Shown here: positions 62,731-64,000 of the stretch, in pieces | How the letters are laid out: each line of letters starts with the position of its first letter | Numbering within the stretch: the stretch's first letter is position 1 | Assembly: GCF_003449015.1 (NCBI RefSeq) | Contig: NZ_QRGD01000002.1 | Span: 620,001-684,000, forward strand | Source of the DNA: Aureibaculum luteum | GTDB lineage: Bacteria > Bacteroidota > Bacteroidia > Flavobacteriales > Flavobacteriaceae | Direction of reading: 5' to 3' | DNA length: 64,000 nucleotides | Notes under the pieces: generated by a model | What the model saw: only the letters and a program-made list of their open reading frames with translations | Database searches by the model: none | Told to the model about the DNA's origin: nothing | Program-made: the position numbers and the translations under genes

Positions 62731-64000
62731 ATGAGAACCCTAAACCATCAACGCACCTATTCCTTATTTCTTGGCCTACTCATGTGTAGCCTCGTCAGTT
62801 TTGGTCAAACGCAAAAACCATTAACGCTAGACGACTATGCCCAATGGAATAAAATTACCAATACCGCTATATCACCCAATGGAAACTGGGTTACTTTTAG
62901 TTATGTACCCAATGATGGTGATGCCACCTTACACATTAAAAAAACAGAAGGCGATACCTTACGAACCGCTATTAATGGAAAAAATATTACGTTTGCTCCG
63001 AATAGTAAATGGGTAGCCTACTTAGTAGATCCTGCGAAAAAAGAAGCCGATAAGCTTAAAAAGGCTAAAAAGCCTGTGCTTAGTGACTTGCAACTACTAA
63101 ATCTAGAAAACAACAAAGTCTCTGAGGTAAAGAATGTAAAAGGTTATCATTTTTCAAAAACGTCTCAATTTATCGCAATTCAAAAAAATCCGATGGATAA
63201 AAAGGCAGATCATAAAGGAAGTGATGTGTTGCTAAAAGATTTAAACAAAGACATCACACTGAATATTGGAAATGTAGCCAGCTATGCCTTTAACAAAGAA
63301 GGCACCCTCTTTTCTTATGTGGTTGATGCTGATGAAGATGATGGAAACGGACTCTTCCTTATCGACCTAAATACCTTACGTACCTATCCATTGCATACCG
63401 GTAAATTTACCTACGCTCAAATGACATGGAATAAAAAAGGAGACCGATTGGCAGCAGTATTCGGGACAAAAATAGACACGCTGGTAGAACGTGAAAACAA
63501 GCTGATTTATACTTCTAAATTATCCTCAGGAATAACCACTACTATTACCCCAAATATCTATTCCCCAGAAGGAGATTCAAATTTTACTAAACTACTGACT
63601 ATTAGTAATTATGGTAACCTTACTTGGAATAAAGCTGGAACACAAATTACATTCGGTGTAAAAGCCCAAAAAGACGTTATTAAGAAGGACGATTTATTAA
63701 AGGCAGATGTAGATGTTTGGCACTATAAAGATGAACGCATCCAATCTCGACAAGCGGTTCAAGCCAAGCGAGATGAAAAGGCAACATATACTGCGGTACT
63801 AAATTTAGAAAACAAGAAATTTATACCCTTAGAAAATGAAGAAATGCCCAATGTAAATGTCAGTAAAAAATCAGATTGGGCTGTGGGTAGCGTCGATACC
63901 TTATACCGTAAAGATGTGAATATTGTCAGAGGCTACACCGATTTATACAGTATCAATACCAAAACAGGAGCTAAAAAGTTAATCGCCAAAAGGGTGTTGC
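62731..64000 (+). CDS. S9 prolyl-oligopeptidase-type peptidase, 5' part (truncated by window end)
   Basis: 423 codons visible with no stop; the gene continues past the window. Signal peptide of about 27 residues ('LFLGLLMCSLVSFGQ'). Then WD40/PD40-like propeller strands ('WNKITNTAISPNGNWVTFSY', 'ITFAPNSKWVAYL', 'YAQMTWNKKGDRLAAVFG'), typical of the N-terminal propeller of acylaminoacyl/prolyl oligopeptidases of about 900 residues. The catalytic alpha/beta-hydrolase domain would lie to the right. An internal Lys/Ala-rich stretch ('KKEADKLKKAKKP') is common in Bacteroidota members. Confidence 0.82.
   Translation, partial: MRTLNHQRTYSLFLGLLMCSLVSFGQTQKPLTLDDYAQWNKITNTAISPNGNWVTFSYVPNDGDATLHIKKTEGDTLRTAINGKNITFAPNSKWVAYLVDPAKKEADKLKKAKKPVLSDLQLLNLENNKVSEVKNVKGYHFSKTSQFIAIQKNPMDKKADHKGSDVLLKDLNKDITLNIGNVASYAFNKEGTLFSYVVDADEDDGNGLFLIDLNTLRTYPLHTGKFTYAQMTWNKKGDRLAAVFGTKIDTLVERENKLIYTSKLSSGITTTITPNIYSPEGDSNFTKLLTISNYGNLTWNKAGTQITFGVKAQKDVIKKDDLLKADVDVWHYKDERIQSRQAVQAKRDEKATYTAVLNLENKKFIPLENEEMPNVNVSKKSDWAVGSVDTLYRKDVNIVRGYTDLYSINTKTGAKKLIAKRVL

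Noticed and set aside
1-64000. tRNA, rRNA, insertion sequence, prophage or CRISPR
   Set aside because: Looked for on both strands; no cloverleaf-like tRNA ends, transposase motifs, integrase genes or regularly spaced repeats were recognised by eye. A covariance-model scan would be decisive.

Overview
The window looks like a chromosomal segment of a marine or psychrotolerant member of the Flavobacteriaceae (Bacteroidota). The support is very low GC, TTA/ATA-rich codon use, the Bacteroidota promoter element TAnnTTTG in front of many genes, almost no Shine-Dalgarno sequences, many SPI/SPII exported proteins, LytTR regulators, and families common in this group (DUF2911, DUF4832, DUF4386, VF530, YwqK-like repeats, sulfatase). 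I see no rRNA, tRNA, CRISPR array, transposase, integrase or phage genes. Genus cannot be fixed from this sequence alone.

Layout. 0-2 kb: 3' part of an FtsX-type ABC permease. 2-10 kb: a stress and cold set made of a front-end type fatty acid desaturase, two cold-shock proteins, a small conserved protein, a universal stress protein with a small membrane protein (preceded by two FNR-like boxes), a HAD 5'-nucleotidase, and two tandem DEAD-box RNA helicases. 10-13 kb: a 3-hydroxyisobutyrate-dehydrogenase-like enzyme with foreign-looking codon use, then an unusual SDR protein coupled to a VF530 DNA-binding protein. 13-16.4 kb: a DUF4832 lipoprotein, divergent from RimK plus its retropepsin-like partner. 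16.4-21.6 kb: a minus-strand operon TetR - ABC - HlyD - TolC whose ABC ATPase has lost most catalytic motifs, with a clear palindromic operator. 21.7-32 kb: MscS channel, acyltransferase-3, a membrane LytTR regulator, two exported proteins, a LytTR response regulator with a propeller-type sensor kinase, and a cadherin-like lipoprotein.

32-46 kb: DMT transporter, ThiE, a truncated and degenerate DEAD-box protein, acyl-CoA dehydrogenase, periplasmic FAD enzyme, a Crp/Fnr regulator followed by a delta-9 desaturase, a Tat-exported sugar isomerase-like protein, an MDR oxidoreductase, an orphan ATP-grasp enzyme, a FUSC-type membrane protein and an outer membrane beta-barrel. 46-54.6 kb: DUF2911, LLM flavin oxidoreductase, a YwqK-repeat protein flanked by a duplicated LLM tail, lipoproteins, a sulfatase and a nonsense-broken SGNH hydrolase. 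54.7-61 kb: a run of short, mostly independent plus-strand accessory genes (serine hydrolase, membrane proteins, methyltransferase, Crp/Fnr, DinB, three microproteins) whose gaps share a recurring TTAATTGCT word. 61-64 kb: an M28 peptidase lipoprotein and the 5' part of an S9-type peptidase.

Functional links. Membrane-lipid adjustment (two desaturases of different type, one behind a Crp/Fnr regulator) together with CspA-like proteins and RNA helicases suggests adaptation to cold. UspA with FNR-like boxes suggests response to oxygen or redox state. The strongest unexplained items are the degenerate-ATPase exporter operon, the SDR/VF530 pair, the half-helicase, the nested dyad at 25.17 kb and the cassette-like region at 54.7-61 kb.
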